Assembly: GCF_030128875.1 (NCBI RefSeq)
Contig: NZ_CP124620.1
Coordinates: 2,666,001 to 2,730,000 of the forward strand
Direction: 5' to 3'
Source of the DNA: Stenotrophomonas sp. BIO128-Bstrain
GTDB lineage: Bacteria; Pseudomonadota; Gammaproteobacteria; Xanthomonadales; Xanthomonadaceae
DNA: 64,000 nt
Positions 1 to 14,999 of this stretch are shown piece by piece. Under the pieces are notes generated by a model that was not told where the DNA came from, searched no databases, and saw only the letters and a program-made list of their open reading frames with translations. Numbering within the stretch: the first letter of the stretch is position 1; each line of letters opens with the position of its first letter. A program made the position numbers and the translations under genes.

Positions 1-2815
<2,815 letters not shown>

Positions 2816-2819
<4 letters not shown>

Positions 2820-3763
2820 GCAGTGGCTCGCAATCTGTGTTCGGAAAGGATGTGACGGGCCTGTTCGGCGTCACGGTGCATCTGGTCGGTCAACGCGGCC
2901 AGATCGTGGAACTTTTCTTCGTCGCGCAACTTGGCGACGAATTCGACATCGATGTGGCGACCGTACAGGTCGCCCTGGAAATCAAACAGGTGCGCCTCCA
3001 GCAGCGGCTCCACGCCATCCACGGTGGGACGCGTACCGAAGCTGGAGACCGAGGGCCACGGCTGGTCGAACACGCCGTGGACCCAGGTGGCATAGATCCC
3101 CGACAACGCCGGCGTCTTCGGGAAGCGCAGGTTGGCGGTCGGGAACCCCAGCGTACGGCCCAACTGGCGGCCGCGCACTACCCTGCCTCCAATCGTATAC
3201 GGCCTGCCCAACAGATCGCCGGCGTGGCTGAAATCACCGGCGCGCAGCAACTGACGGATGCGGGTGCTGGAGATGCGCTCACCGTGCAGATCCACCGGTT
3301 CGATCTCGTCGGCACTGAAGCCACGCTCGCGGCCCATCGCCTGCAGCAGGGCCAGATCGCCGCGGCGGCGGTTGCCGAAGCAGAACTCCGGCCCGATCCA
3401 CACCTCGCGCGCGCTCAGCCGGTGCACCAGCAGCTGCTCGACGAAATCCTCGGCCTGCATCGCGGCCATGCGCGCGTCGAAGCGCAGCAGGCCGATCGCA
3501 TCGACGCCGAGCTCGCGCAGCATCGCGACCTTGTCGCGGGCCAGGGTCAACCGCGGCGGCGGCTCGCCCTGGGCGAAGTACTCGCGCGGCAGCGGCTCGA
3601 AGGCCACTGCCACGGCGGCCACACCCAATGCGCGCGCGCGCGAAACGGCGTGGCGCACCAACGCACGATGACCCAGGTGCAGGCCGTCGAATGCGCCGAT
3701 GCAGACCACGCTTCCGTGCGGGAACAACTGCCCGCCTTCGACGCTTCTAAACAGCCTGCTCAT
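2816..3763 (-). CDS. ribF: Bifunctional riboflavin kinase / FAD synthetase
   Basis: Phosphorylates riboflavin to FMN, then adenylates FMN to FAD. The 315-residue length is standard. The N-terminal nucleotidyltransferase half shows [11 protein letters not shown] near residue 23 and ISSTRIR near residue 164. The C-terminal kinase half begins around residue 185 with [20 protein letters not shown], the flavokinase signature. It lies between murJ and ileS on the same strand; its TGA overlaps the ileS GTG. The 75-bp gap to murJ shows no terminator, so co-transcription with murJ is likely. Confidence 0.96.
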
Positions 3764-3838
3764 CTACGTGGAATGCGGCCCACCAGGGCCGATGCTTTGC
3801 AAGAGATAGCCATGAAGTATAGCCGGGCTGCCCCCGGA

Positions 3839-5458
3839 TCAATGCTCCCGCAGGTGGCGCGGGCGGAAGCCCGTCGCGATCAGGGCCACCAGGTAGGTCA
3901 GGCCACCGCCGCCGACCAGCAGCGCGAGGTTGCCGATCCGGTGCCATTTGTCCATGCCGGTGAAGTCCGCCATCCCGTAACGCAGGGCCAGCAGCACCGC
4001 CACCATGGCCACGCAGGCCAGCCCCAGCTTGGTGACATAGCCGCCCCAACCCGGCTTGGGCTGATACACATCGGTCTTGCCCAGCCAGTACCAGAGCAGG
4101 CCCAGGTTCAGATAACTGGACAGCGCGCTGGCAATGCCCAGCGCCAGGTGCAGGCCCGGCTGCTTGCCCAGCGCGACCCACACGCCCTGCGCCTTGAGCG
4201 CGTCGGGCACCATCACCTGGTACAGCACGGCCAGCAGAATGAAGTTGAACACCATGTTGGCCACCAGCGCGGCCACGCCGGCGCGGACCGGGGTACGGGT
4301 GTCCTGGCGGGCGTAGAAGGCCGGCAGGACCACCTTGAGCAGCGCGAACGCCGGCAGCGCGAAGCTCAGGCCGTACACCGACAGCGCGGTCATCCGGGTA
4401 TCGAAGGCAGTGAAGCGCCCGTACTGGAACACCGTGGCGATCAGCGGCTCGGCCAGCAGCAGCAGGCCCAGCATGGCCGGAACGGCGATCAGCAGGGTCG
4501 TGCGCAGGCCCCAGTCCAGCGCGCTGGAGAAGCCGGCCTTGTCGGTGCTGACATGGTGGCGGGCCAGCGCCGGCAGGATCACCGTGCCAAGCGCCACCCC
4601 GAACACGCCCAGCGGCAGCTCCAGGAAGCGATCAGCCAGCGACAGCCAGGACTGCGAGCCGTCGGTCAGCTTGGCGGCGATCACGGTGTCCAGCAGCAGG
4701 TTGATCTGCGCGATCGAAGAACCGAACAGGGTCGGCACCATCAGGGTCAGCACCTTGCGCACGCCCGGATGCTGCCAGCCCCAGCGCGGCAGGGTCAGCA
4801 GGTTGATGCCCTTCAGCGAGGGCAGCTGGAACAGCAGCTGCAGCAGCCCGGCCGCCAGCACCGCCCAGCCCAGCGCCAGGATCTGCTTCTCCGGCGTACC
4901 GCCCAGCCGCGGGGCCAGCCACAGCGCACCGGCGATCATGCACAGGTTGAGGATGACCGGGGTCAGCGCCGGCATCGCGAACTTCTGGAAACTGTTGAGC
5001 GCCCCGCCCGCCAGCGCGGTCAGCGAGACGAACAGCAGGAACGGGAAGGTCAGCCGGAACAGGTCCACCAGCAGGCCATGCTTGGCCGGGTCGGTATCCA
5101 CCCCGCTGGAGAACAGGGTCGCCAGCTGGGGCGCGAAGATCAGCGCCAGCGCGGTGACCAGCAGCAGGACCCCGCCCAGGGTGCCGGCCACCCGCGACAT
5201 CAGCTCGCGCAGTTCGGCGTGGGAGCGGGTTTCCTTCACTTCCGTGAACACCGGGACGAACGCGGTGGCGAACGAGCCCTCGGCGAACAGGCGGCGCAGG
5301 AAATTGGGCACCCGGAAGGCGACCCAGAAGGCGTCGGTCACCGCATTGGTGCCGAACGTGGTGGTGATGACCAGGTCGCGAACCAGCCCCAACACCCGCG
5401 AAATCATGGTCATGCTGCTGAAAGACAGCAGGCCCCGCAACATCCTTGGTGAACTCAC
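3839..5458 (-). CDS. murJ: Lipid II flippase MurJ (MviN family)
   Basis: Flips lipid II across the inner membrane for peptidoglycan synthesis. It is a 539-residue polytopic protein of the MOP superfamily with about 14 hydrophobic segments. The conserved N-terminus SRVLGLVRDLVI is followed by the TDAFWVAFRVPNFLRRLFAEG signature region near residues 40-60. The chosen start is GTG at 5458, preceded by a GAGGGAA ribosome-binding site; an in-frame ATG five codons later is a weaker alternative. The gene is divergent from rpsT across a 101-bp promoter region and heads the murJ-ribF-ileS series. Confidence 0.96.
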   Translation of the reverse strand: MSSPRMLRGLLSFSSMTMISRVLGLVRDLVITTTFGTNAVTDAFWVAFRVPNFLRRLFAEGSFATAFVPVFTEVKETRSHAELRELMSRVAGTLGGVLLLVTALALIFAPQLATLFSSGVDTDPAKHGLLVDLFRLTFPFLLFVSLTALAGGALNSFQKFAMPALTPVILNLCMIAGALWLAPRLGGTPEKQILALGWAVLAAGLLQLLFQLPSLKGINLLTLPRWGWQHPGVRKVLTLMVPTLFGSSIAQINLLLDTVIAAKLTDGSQSWLSLADRFLELPLGVFGVALGTVILPALARHHVSTDKAGFSSALDWGLRTTLLIAVPAMLGLLLLAEPLIATVFQYGRFTAFDTRMTALSVYGLSFALPAFALLKVVLPAFYARQDTRTPVRAGVAALVANMVFNFILLAVLYQVMVPDALKAQGVWVALGKQPGLHLALGIASALSSYLNLGLLWYWLGKTDVYQPKPGWGGYVTKLGLACVAMVAVLLALRYGMADFTGMDKWHRIGNLALLVGGGGLTYLVALIATGFRPRHLREH

Positions 5459-5482
5459 CCGTGTTCCCTCTTGACAATTGAC

Positions 5483-5511
5483 TTGACGTACATTTTTCGA
5501 GCCATCATACT
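5483..5511 (+). promoter_or_regulatory. Sigma70-type promoter of rpsT
   Basis: A -35 box TTGACG at 5483-5488 and a -10 box CATACT at 5506-5511 are separated by exactly 17 bp. Transcription would start near 5518, leaving a leader of about 42 nt before the rpsT GTG. Inferred from consensus only. Confidence 0.65.
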
Positions 5512-5559
5512 TTCCAGCTTGCTGTTCCCATTACACCGATTTTTCAGGAAACCACCACT

Positions 5560-5829
5560 GTGGCCAATATCAAGTCCGCCAAGAAGCGCGCCAAGCAGAC
5601 CGTCGTGCGCAACGCGCGCAATACGGCTCAGCGTTCGATGCTGCGCACCGCTGTCAAGAAGGTGATCAAGGCTCTGGATGCCAATGACGCCGCCGGCGCC
5701 GAGGCAGCCTTCGCTGTTGCCCAGCCGATCCTCGACCGTTTCAGCTCGCGTGGTCTGATCCACAAGAACAAGGCTGCTCGCCACAAGAGCCGCCTGACCG
5801 CGCGCATCAAGGCCATCAAGGCCGCCTGA
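5560..5829 (+). CDS. rpsT: 30S ribosomal protein S20
   Basis: Small-subunit protein that binds 16S rRNA. At 89 residues it is close to the family length. It is very basic and starts [14 protein letters not shown] (V as initiator Met), the classic S20 N-terminus. The GTG start follows AGGAAACC. Non-ATG starts are common for this gene and help its autogenous control. It is divergent from murJ with its own promoter, and an intrinsic terminator lies 60 bp downstream. Confidence 0.97.
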   Translation: MANIKSAKKRAKQTVVRNARNTAQRSMLRTAVKKVIKALDANDAAGAEAAFAVAQPILDRFSSRGLIHKNKAARHKSRLTARIKAIKAA

Positions 5830-5847
5830 TACGGCGCTGCGGGTGTC

Positions 5848-5870
5848 GTAGAGCCACGCCACGCGTGGCT
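5848..5870. repeat. GTAG-type palindromic repeat (SMAG-like)
   Basis: Starts GTAGAGCC and folds on the arms AGCCACGC/GCGTGGCT. It belongs to the dispersed palindromes seen throughout the window and sits between the rpsT stop and its terminator. Confidence 0.6.
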
Positions 5871-5888
5871 TCGATCCAGCCGCAGAGA

Positions 5889-5914
5889 AAAGCCCGGCCC
5901 CGGCCGGGTTTTTT
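5889..5914 (+). terminator. Intrinsic terminator of rpsT
   Basis: A GC-rich hairpin (CCCGGCC/GGCCGGG) is followed by six T residues on the plus strand, right after rpsT and the GTAG repeat. Confidence 0.8.
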
Positions 5915-5966
5915 GTTGCCTGCGATCTGCGACGTCCAGCCCGGCTGGCGGCGACGGCGGCACCAC

Positions 5967-5992
5967 AGAAAAACCCGGCCGGAGCCGGGTTT
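5967..5992 (-). terminator. Intrinsic terminator of obgE
   Basis: Stem AACCCGGC/GCCGGGTT with a short loop; read on the minus strand it is followed by a U-run (from GAAAAAC on the plus strand). It lies 22 bp past the obgE stop, tail-to-tail with the rpsT terminator. Confidence 0.75.
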
Positions 5993-6013
5993 CTCAGGGG
6001 CGCGCGGGTGCGC

Positions 6014-7521
<1,508 letters not shown>

Positions 7522-7536
7522 GACTGCTTCTCCTTA

Positions 7537-7854
7537 TTACTTGCTGCCACCGGCAATGCCGGTGATCTCGATTTCGGTGTAGTACTGACGGTGACCCTGG
7601 CGCTTCATGTGGTGCTTACGGCGACGGAACTTGATGATCCGGACCTTGTCGGCACGACCCTGGGACACGACCTTGGCGGTGACCGAAGCGCCGCTCAGCG
7701 CGTCGCCCAGCTTGATGCCATCGCTGTCGCCCAGCATCAGGATGTTGTCGAACTTGATCTCGTTGCCGACTTCGACTTCGAGCTTTTCAACGCGGAGCGT
7801 TTCGCCCTGCGCCACGCGGTATTGCTTACCGCCGGTTACCAGTACTGCGTACAT
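7537..7854 (-). CDS. rplU: 50S ribosomal protein L21
   Basis: Large-subunit 23S rRNA-binding protein. Its 105 residues match the family. It starts [14 protein letters not shown] and contains the C-terminal [14 protein letters not shown] signature near residue 80. A GAGGAAG ribosome-binding site precedes the ATG. First gene of the rplU-rpmA operon. Confidence 0.98.
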   Translation of the reverse strand: MYAVLVTGGKQYRVAQGETLRVEKLEVEVGNEIKFDNILMLGDSDGIKLGDALSGASVTAKVVSQGRADKVRIIKFRRRKHHMKRQGHRQYYTEIEITGIAGGSK

Positions 7855-7920
7855 GACCAGACTTCCTCTGTAGTTATTGTGGTCTATGGACTGCCGCCAT
7901 CGAGGGCGGACAGAAGCGGA

Positions 7921-7950
7921 ATTTTAATGACTTCAACCACTTCGGGTCAA
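7921..7950 (-). promoter_or_regulatory. Probable promoter of rplU-rpmA
   Basis: On the minus strand, TTGACC (7945-7950) and TAAAAT (7921-7926) are separated by 18 bp, giving a leader of roughly 60 nt before rplU. The rest of 7855-8149, up to uvrA, shows no gene that I recognise. Confidence 0.55.
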
Positions 7951-8149
7951 CCCACCCCCTGCTCTGACCCGGATTTGGCTGAATACGGTTCAGGAAACCG
8001 GCTGGCGGGGTCTCAGGGAATGAGACATGGGGGTGGCAAAGTCCGCGATTGCCCCCAAATCCCAAGCTCGGTAGGCTGACCGATTGCCGTTTCCGATTGC
8101 CCCACCCGCTTGCCGGCTCCCTGAGCCGAAGCCCCACAACGGATCCCCC

Positions 8150-11154
<3,005 letters not shown>

Positions 11155-11155
<1 letters not shown>

Positions 11156-11562
11156 TGAGCAGCGAACACAAGATCCTCGCCCGCGTACCGATCAGCGTCC
11201 GCTGGCGCGACATGGATAGCATGGGCCACGTCAACAACGCCAAGTACATCTCCTACCTGGAAGAAGCGCGTGTGCGCTGGATGCTGGGGGTGGAGGGCGT
11301 TTCGATGACCGACCGCATCGCACCGGTAGTGGCGGCGACCAACGTCAACTACCGCCTGCCGATCGTGTGGCCCAACGACATCGTGGTGGAGCTGTTCGTC
11401 GAGCGCCTCGGCAACAGCAGCGTGACCATCGGCCACCGCATCGTGGACGAGAAGAACGACAGCACGCTGTATTCGGACGGCAACGTGGTGGTGGTCTGGA
11501 TGGACACGCAGACCGGCAAGAGCGCGCCGTTGCCCGAGGCGATCCGTACGGCATCGAGCTGA
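11155..11562 (+). CDS. Acyl-CoA thioesterase, 4HBT/YbgC-like hot-dog fold
   Basis: Predicted hot-dog-fold acyl-CoA thioesterase of 135 residues. The motif VRWRDMDSMGHVNNAKYISYLEEA at residues 14-37 is the 4HBT signature; the Asp in RDMD is the likely catalytic residue. It is translationally coupled to uvrA through TAATG, which ties expression but does not prove a repair role. Its last 147 bp (11416-11562) are repeated without mismatch at 12367-12513. The substrate cannot be told from sequence. Confidence 0.88.
11416..11562 (+). repeat. 147-bp direct repeat, copy 1 (thioesterase 3' end)
   Basis: Forms the last 49 codons of the thioesterase, including its TGA. An identical copy lies 951 bp downstream. 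The two differ at the base just outside each end (C versus T on the left, C versus T on the right), which fixes the boundaries. Confidence 0.97.
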
Positions 11563-11580
11563 CGAGCCTGGCAGCACTTG

Positions 11581-11607
11581 GTAGAGTCGAGGCTGCTCGA
11601 CTCTGCC
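11581..11607. repeat. GTAG-type palindromic repeat
   Basis: Starts GTAGAGTCGAG and folds through AGAGTCGA/TCGACTCT. It lies in the short leader between the thioesterase and the unknown gene and may form a hairpin in its 5' leader. Confidence 0.6.
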
Positions 11608-11631
11608 ACCGAGAACCTTCAAAGGACTGAG

Positions 11632-12357
11632 ATGATCCACCAGACCGAACTGCGCGACCTGCTGCCCGGCATGGTCCCCTTCCCCAACGACGTCTTCCCT
11701 GCCGACCAGGCTTGGCTCAGCCAGCACCTGTTGCCGCTGCTGAAGATCGACCTTGGCGTGCTGCGCCCGGAACTGGCTGGCCAGGTGGCAACCATGCTGT
11801 GCCCGATCGAGCCGTATGAGGGCTGCATCGGTGACAACACCGAAGATCAGCATAATGATTTCACCGGCAGCAACTGGATCGCCTTCGAGCTGACTGCGGA
11901 TGACCGCATGCGCTTTCTCGGCAACGAGGGATACTTTCAGGGAGATGCGGTAGAAGACGAAGGTGGGCGCACGCACGTCGCCGAAATGCGTGACAGCCAT
12001 GCCAAAGCCAAAGCGTACTTCCAGCAGCACAGCAAACTGGCCAGCTACTCACGTTACGGCGATGGCGAGCCCAGGGAACATGCATTCCTTGATACGTTGG
12101 GCGGGCCGATTTCATGGGGAAACTGGACAGAGACGGCAGAAATCCCGCCAGCTTTCGAGATTTCGATTCTTCCAGTCATGCACGAACGCGACCGTACTGC
12201 GGATATGGAAGACGTAACCGTTACCCGCGACGGCCACAAATTCTTCGCCGTGGCCGAGGTGGCCGGCTACAATTGGTGCGCGGCAGGCGCCGATGCGATC
12301 GTGATGTTGTACGAACCGGTAAGCCGAACGGTGCTGTTCTCCTTCGACTGGTCTTAG
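11632..12357 (+). CDS. Hypothetical protein, probable horizontally acquired cargo
   Basis: Encodes 241 residues I do not confidently recognise. It is acidic and soluble, with no signal peptide or membrane segment. The C-terminal third (GGPISWGNW..., then FFAVAEVAGYNW and a final hydrophobic strand) loosely recalls YwqG/DUF1963-type proteins, but this is weak. The start is ATG at 11632 behind AAAGGACTGAG; an earlier in-frame GTG would put the repeat inside the gene. Base composition is clearly less GC-rich than the neighbours. It lies exactly between two identical copies of the thioesterase 3' end, so it probably arrived as an insertion. Antitoxin, immunity or metabolic roles are all possible. 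Confidence 0.7.
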   Translation: MIHQTELRDLLPGMVPFPNDVFPADQAWLSQHLLPLLKIDLGVLRPELAGQVATMLCPIEPYEGCIGDNTEDQHNDFTGSNWIAFELTADDRMRFLGNEGYFQGDAVEDEGGRTHVAEMRDSHAKAKAYFQQHSKLASYSRYGDGEPREHAFLDTLGGPISWGNWTETAEIPPAFEISILPVMHERDRTADMEDVTVTRDGHKFFAVAEVAGYNWCAAGADAIVMLYEPVSRTVLFSFDWS

Positions 12358-12366
12358 AGCTACCTT

Positions 12367-12513
12367 AGCAGCGTGACCATCGGCCACCGCATCGTGGACG
12401 AGAAGAACGACAGCACGCTGTATTCGGACGGCAACGTGGTGGTGGTCTGGATGGACACGCAGACCGGCAAGAGCGCGCCGTTGCCCGAGGCGATCCGTAC
12501 GGCATCGAGCTGA
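12367..12513 (+). pseudogene. Duplicated 3' fragment of the thioesterase gene
   Basis: Second copy of the 147-bp repeat. It carries codons 87-135 plus the stop of the upstream thioesterase but has no start or ribosome-binding site of its own. It is best read as the original gene end left behind, or a new copy made, when the block 11563-12366 was acquired. Confidence 0.9.
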
Positions 12514-12515
12514 TG

Positions 12516-12584
12516 GGTTCCGCCGCGTCAAGCTGACAGGTTCCGCCGCGTCAAGCTGACAGGTTTCGCCGCGCCGAACTGAAA
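12516..12584. repeat. Three tandem 23-bp units
   Basis: Units at 12516-12538 and 12539-12561 are identical (GGTTCCGCCGCG then TCAAGCTGACA). The third, 12562-12584, is diverged (GGTTTCGCCGCGCCGAACTG...). They begin two bases after the duplicated thioesterase fragment. Confidence 0.9.
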
Positions 12585-12585
12585 G

Positions 12586-12613
12586 GTAATGCCGGCCATC
12601 GGCCGGCACTACC
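12586..12613. repeat. SMAG-type palindrome
   Basis: GTAATGCCGGCC / GGCCGGCACTAC arms. It lies between the 23-bp tandem units and the 3' end of the copper-chaperone gene. Confidence 0.75.
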
Positions 12614-12633
12614 CTTCTACGCCCCATGAAGGT

Positions 12634-13083
12634 TTACGGTAGCGCGCTGCGCACCTGCAACGTTCCATCCACCTTGCGCCCGTCTTCCAGGCTCAGCCGC
12701 AACGGCAGCTGCGCCCCCGCTTTCAGCGCCACCTCCGGCTGCATCAACATCAGGTGCAGGCCACCGGGTTTCAGCTCGACCGTCGCGCCCGCCGCGATGG
12801 GCAGGCGCTCCACCGCGCGCATGCGGCTGACCCCGTCCACCAGCGTGGTTTCGTGCAGCGACACATCGCCGAACGCTTTGCTGCCTGCAGCGACCACCAC
12901 CACCGGGGCGCGACAGTCATTGCGGATCTGGCCGTAGCCGGCCGCCATCGGCATCGCGCCCGGAGGCAGGCGAAGCCAACCATCGCGCAGCGACACGCAG
13001 GCGGGCTCCGCCGCCATGGCCACCGCCGATGCTGCGAACGCACACACCCCCAACAATACGCACACGAATGGTTTGGTTATCAT
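12634..13083 (-). CDS. Periplasmic copper chaperone PCu(A)C
   Basis: Exported Cu(I) carrier of the PCu(A)C family, thought to deliver copper to cytochrome oxidase assembly. It has 149 residues with a signal peptide of ~25 (FVCVLLGVCAFAASAVAMAAE). The metal motif fits the family rule exactly: His, ten residues, Met, twenty-one residues, then HLM. The start is ATG at 13083. It is divergent from the crotonase gene with only 34 bp between starts, so the two promoters must overlap. No SCO or cytochrome oxidase gene is nearby. Confidence 0.88.
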   Translation of the reverse strand: MITKPFVCVLLGVCAFAASAVAMAAEPACVSLRDGWLRLPPGAMPMAAGYGQIRNDCRAPVVVVAAGSKAFGDVSLHETTLVDGVSRMRAVERLPIAAGATVELKPGGLHLMLMQPEVALKAGAQLPLRLSLEDGRKVDGTLQVRSALP

Positions 13084-13117
13084 CGGCTTCGTTCCCTGTC
13101 CGCAACGAGACTGCAGC

Positions 13118-13897
13118 ATGACGACGCTCATCGAGGTGATCAACCATGGCCCCATCCGCGAACTGCGGCTGGCGCGTCCCCCGGTCAATGCGTTGGACAC
13201 CGAGCTGTGCCGGCACCTGATCCAGGCGATCAACCAGGCCATGGCCGATGACGTGCACGGCATCGTGCTCTCGGGCAGCGAGCGCATCTTCAGCGCTGGC
13301 ATGGACGTGCCGCACCTGCTCAGCCACGGCGAGGACAAGCACAAGCTGCTGGACAGCTGGCAGGCCTTCTTCGGCGCCGTGCGCACGCTGGCCGAATGCC
13401 GCGTACCGGTAGTGGCAGCCCTGACCGGGCACGCCCCGGCCGGTGGCTGCGTGCTCGCCCTGTGCTGCGACTACCGGATCATCGCGCGCAGCCCCGATGC
13501 CGCCCATCCCACCGTGATCGGCCTGAACGAGGTCCAGGTCGGGCTGGTTGCGCCGGAAGGGATCCAGCGCCTGATGCGCCGCGTCGTCGGGCATCACCGG
13601 GCCACCACCCTGCTGGTCGGCGGCGAGATGGTGCCGGCCGAGCGTGCGCTGGAGATCGGGCTGGTCGATGAGGTGGTCGATGCCGACCTGGTCGTCGCCC
13701 GCGCCGTGGCCTGGCTGCAGAGCCTGCTCAAGCTGCCGCGGCAGCCGATGCTGCTGACCCGCACCATCGCCCGCGCCGACCTGCACGAGGCCCTGCACGC
13801 CGATCTGATCCAGCTCGACCGCTTCGTCGAGGCCTGGTACGCCCCGGACGCCCAGCAGGCACTGCAGGGGCTGGTGGCCAGGCTGGGCAAGGGATGA
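13118..13897 (+). CDS. Enoyl-CoA hydratase/isomerase family protein
   Basis: Crotonase-fold enzyme of 259 residues. It shows the oxyanion-hole segments (SAGMDVPHLL near residue 55; GHAPAGGCVLALCCDYRI near 105-122) and the helix LNEVQVGLVAPEG carrying the Glu typical of hydratases. The exact reaction (hydratase, isomerase or another crotonase) cannot be told. The start is ATG at 13118, following CTGCAGC. Divergent from the copper chaperone; no other beta-oxidation genes nearby. Confidence 0.85.
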   Translation: MTTLIEVINHGPIRELRLARPPVNALDTELCRHLIQAINQAMADDVHGIVLSGSERIFSAGMDVPHLLSHGEDKHKLLDSWQAFFGAVRTLAECRVPVVAALTGHAPAGGCVLALCCDYRIIARSPDAAHPTVIGLNEVQVGLVAPEGIQRLMRRVVGHHRATTLLVGGEMVPAERALEIGLVDEVVDADLVVARAVAWLQSLLKLPRQPMLLTRTIARADLHEALHADLIQLDRFVEAWYAPDAQQALQGLVARLGKG

Positions 13898-13928
13898 CCC
13901 ACCACGGCTGACGCACCCGCGCACACCG

Positions 13929-14052
13929 GTAGTGCCGGCCGCTGGCCGGCGCTTCTCGACGCCATGTACACCGGTCGTGCCGGCCGCTGGCCGGCAACCA
14001 GGCAATGAAAGATCGAAGTGGTGCGTGGTTGCCGGCCATGGGCCGGCACTAC
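13929..14052. repeat. Cluster of three SMAG palindromes
   Basis: Palindromes at 13929-13950, 13974-13995 and 14031-14052 share the GCCGGCC...GGCCGGC core. The third has the opposite orientation and ends CACTAC just before the tesB -10 box. Confidence 0.85.
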
Positions 14053-14054
14053 CC

Positions 14055-14060
14055 TATAAT
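14055..14060 (+). promoter_or_regulatory. Consensus -10 box of tesB
   Basis: A perfect TATAAT lies three bases after the SMAG palindrome. No good -35 is present at 17 bp; that region is the palindrome itself, whose arm offers a TTGCCG 20 bp upstream. Transcription would begin near 14067. Confidence 0.5.
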
Positions 14061-14089
14061 TTGCGTTCGCCCACCCCAGGTTGCTTCCC

Positions 14090-14998
14090 TTGTCCGCCAC
14101 GCACGAACCCGTCGTTTCCGAGCTGATCGACCTGCTCTCGCTCGAACGCCTGGAAGACAATCTGTTCCGCGGCCAGAGCCGCGATATCGGCACCAAGTAC
14201 GTCTTTGGCGGCCAGGTGCTGGGCCAGGCGCTGTCGGCCGCCCAGAAGACCGTCGAGAACGGCCGCCACGTGCATTCGCTGCACGCCTACTTCCTGCGCG
14301 CGGGCAACATCGACCATCCCATCGTCTATGACGTGGACCGCACCCGCGATGGCGGCAGCTTTTCCGTGCGCCGGGTCACCGCGATCCAGCACGGCAAGGT
14401 GATCTTCTTCTGCGCGGCCTCGTTCCAGCAGGCCGAGACCGGCGCCGAGCACCAGCACAAGATGCCGGAAGTGCCGCAGCCCGAAGACATCGAGCCGAAC
14501 CAGCCGCTGCCGCAGGCGGTCCTGGATCGCCTGCCGATCAAGGTGCAGCGCTGGCTCTCGCGGGGCGGCCCGTTCGAGTTCCGCCACGTGTACCCGCGCG
14601 ATGAACTCAATCCGCCCAAGCGTCCGCCGTACCACCAGGTGTGGCTGCGCCTGAACGAGACCGTTGGCGATGCCCCTGAGCTGCACCAGGCGCTGCTCGC
14701 CTACGCCTCGGATTTCCATCTGCTCGGCACCGCGACCTTCCCGCACGGCATCAGCTACTACCAGCCGCACGTGCAGATGGCCTCGCTGGACCACGCGATC
14801 TGGTTCCACCGCCCGTTCCGCGCCGACGATTGGCTGCTGTACTCGCTCGACAGCCCCAGCGCGCAGGATTCGCGCGGACTGGCGCGTGGCCAGTTCTTCA
14901 CCCGCAACGGCATCCTGGTCGCCAGCACCGCACAGGAAGGCCTGATCCGGGTGGTCGAGGACAGTGCCGCGGCCGCCGCCGTACCGGCCAAGGACTGA
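14090..14998 (+). CDS. tesB: Acyl-CoA thioesterase II
   Basis: Hydrolyses medium- and long-chain acyl-CoA. It has 302 residues in the double-hot-dog TesB layout. The N-terminal part contains LFRGQSRDIGTKYVFGGQVLGQAL. The C-terminal half has YASDFHLLGTA (Asp), SLDHAIWFHRPF and ARGQFFTRNG (Gln), matching the Asp/Thr/Gln catalytic set of the family. I chose TTG at 14090 (SATHEPVVSE...), about 23 nt after the predicted transcription start; a TTG three codons earlier is equally open. The next gene starts one base after the stop, so the two are co-transcribed. Confidence 0.93.
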   Translation: MSATHEPVVSELIDLLSLERLEDNLFRGQSRDIGTKYVFGGQVLGQALSAAQKTVENGRHVHSLHAYFLRAGNIDHPIVYDVDRTRDGGSFSVRRVTAIQHGKVIFFCAASFQQAETGAEHQHKMPEVPQPEDIEPNQPLPQAVLDRLPIKVQRWLSRGGPFEFRHVYPRDELNPPKRPPYHQVWLRLNETVGDAPELHQALLAYASDFHLLGTATFPHGISYYQPHVQMASLDHAIWFHRPFRADDWLLYSLDSPSAQDSRGLARGQFFTRNGILVASTAQEGLIRVVEDSAAAAAVPAKD

Positions 14999-14999
14999 C

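Noticed and set aside
8040..8149. LexA (SOS) box for uvrA
   Set aside because: I found no clear palindrome of the known Xanthomonas type; SOS control cannot be claimed.
12112..12627. Apparent minus-strand gene over the duplicated fragment
   Set aside because: It exists only because the thioesterase repeat is open in that frame too; no start signal.
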